This document shows positions 5,683-5,895 of a stretch of 5,895 bases of DNA, piece by piece (position 1 is the stretch's first letter; every line of letters begins with the position of its first letter). The notes beneath the pieces are model-generated. The model was not told the origin of the DNA. It did not search any database and worked only from the letters and a program-made list of their open reading frames with translations. The position numbers and the translations under genes were made by a program. The stretch comes from Bacillota bacterium (lineage in GTDB: Bacteria; Bacillota; Clostridia; Lachnospirales; Lachnospiraceae): the NCBI GenBank assembly GCA_023418475.1, contig JAEZZO010000084.1, positions 1-5,895 on the forward strand, in the 5' to 3' direction.

Positions 5683-5895
5683 GTGCCAGCGGGTGCACGT
5701 TCTAATGGGTGAAAGTCGTGTGTTCTGAAAGCCGTCATCAGCTTACCGGTGAAAGTCCGGTCGAGGTTATCGCCAGTGAGCCATGTAGCAAGCCTCCAGT
5801 GCTTTTAGGTGACTGATTGTGCTGAAGCGAGGTATGCCTATGTGAAATAGGTGCAAATTAACAGTCCGTAACATTAAGTGAATTCTGTAGCATCG
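5683..5895 (+). mobile_element. Group II intron, 5' part (domain I), cut by window end
   Basis: From about 5683 the sequence resembles the 5' domain of bacterial group II introns, which are self-splicing retroelements. It starts GTGCCAGCGGGTGCACG, then TCTAATGGGTGAAAGTC. This parallels the opening of class C introns as I remember it (GTGYGCCC...GGGTGCA...GGGTGAGAGTC). GGTGAAAGTC occurs twice (5708-5717 and 5748-5757), the second inside the hairpin ACCGG (5745-5749)/CCGGT (5757-5761). Further paired segments are CCTC...GAGG (5783-5832 region) and CCTAT...ATAGG near 5837-5852. The insertion point is five bases past the T-run of a terminator, the typical class C target. AACAT (5870-5874) could serve as EBS1 by pairing with ATGTT (5678-5682). 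The start GTGCC departs from the common GTGYG, so the boundary may shift by a few bases. The reverse transcriptase, domain V and 3' end would lie beyond the window. The subclass is inferred. Confidence 0.7.

Overview
The window looks like a chromosomal segment from a low-to-moderate GC anaerobic Firmicute, most likely a clostridium of the Lachnospiraceae type. The reasons are the clostridial T-box leader, strong AGGAGG ribosome binding sites, sigma-A promoters close to consensus, a eukaryote-like (type 2) isoleucyl-tRNA synthetase, a DarA/PstA-type cyclic-di-AMP receptor and a group II intron of the kind common in these bacteria. The species assignment is inference. All three genes read on the + strand.

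Bases 1-613 hold no protein gene but are dense with regulation. A near-perfect promoter (140-168) drives a T-box riboswitch (about 174-440) with an ATC isoleucine specifier at 273-275, a TGGT acceptor-end pairing site at 390-393 and a terminator at 410-440. Between this terminator and ileS lies an unusual leader. It has a possible second promoter (450-479) and three tandem copies, about 50 bases apart, of an AGGAGG Shine-Dalgarno sequence. The first two copies each carry their own CCTCCT complement, and the third is the real ileS ribosome binding site. This is the most unexpected feature of the window.

Bases 614-3805 encode IleRS, complete and apparently intact, followed by a long-loop terminator (3832-3892). 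After a 309-base gap containing a perfect inverted repeat (4081-4095) comes a ten-helix EamA/DMT-family transporter (4115-5023). A second strong promoter (5132-5160) drives a small DarA-like PII-family protein (5287-5604), which ends at a strong hairpin terminator (5642-5677).

A few bases after that terminator the sequence changes to what reads as the 5' part (domain I) of a group II intron, running off the window at 5895. Insertion just downstream of a terminator hairpin is the habit of class C group II introns. The three genes appear to be separate transcription units and no shared pathway links them: charged-tRNA supply, small-molecule export and cyclic-di-AMP signalling. No wholly new multi-gene system is visible. 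The candidates for something new are the ileS leader repeats, the altered T-box bulge and the substituted ligand pocket of the DarA-like protein.
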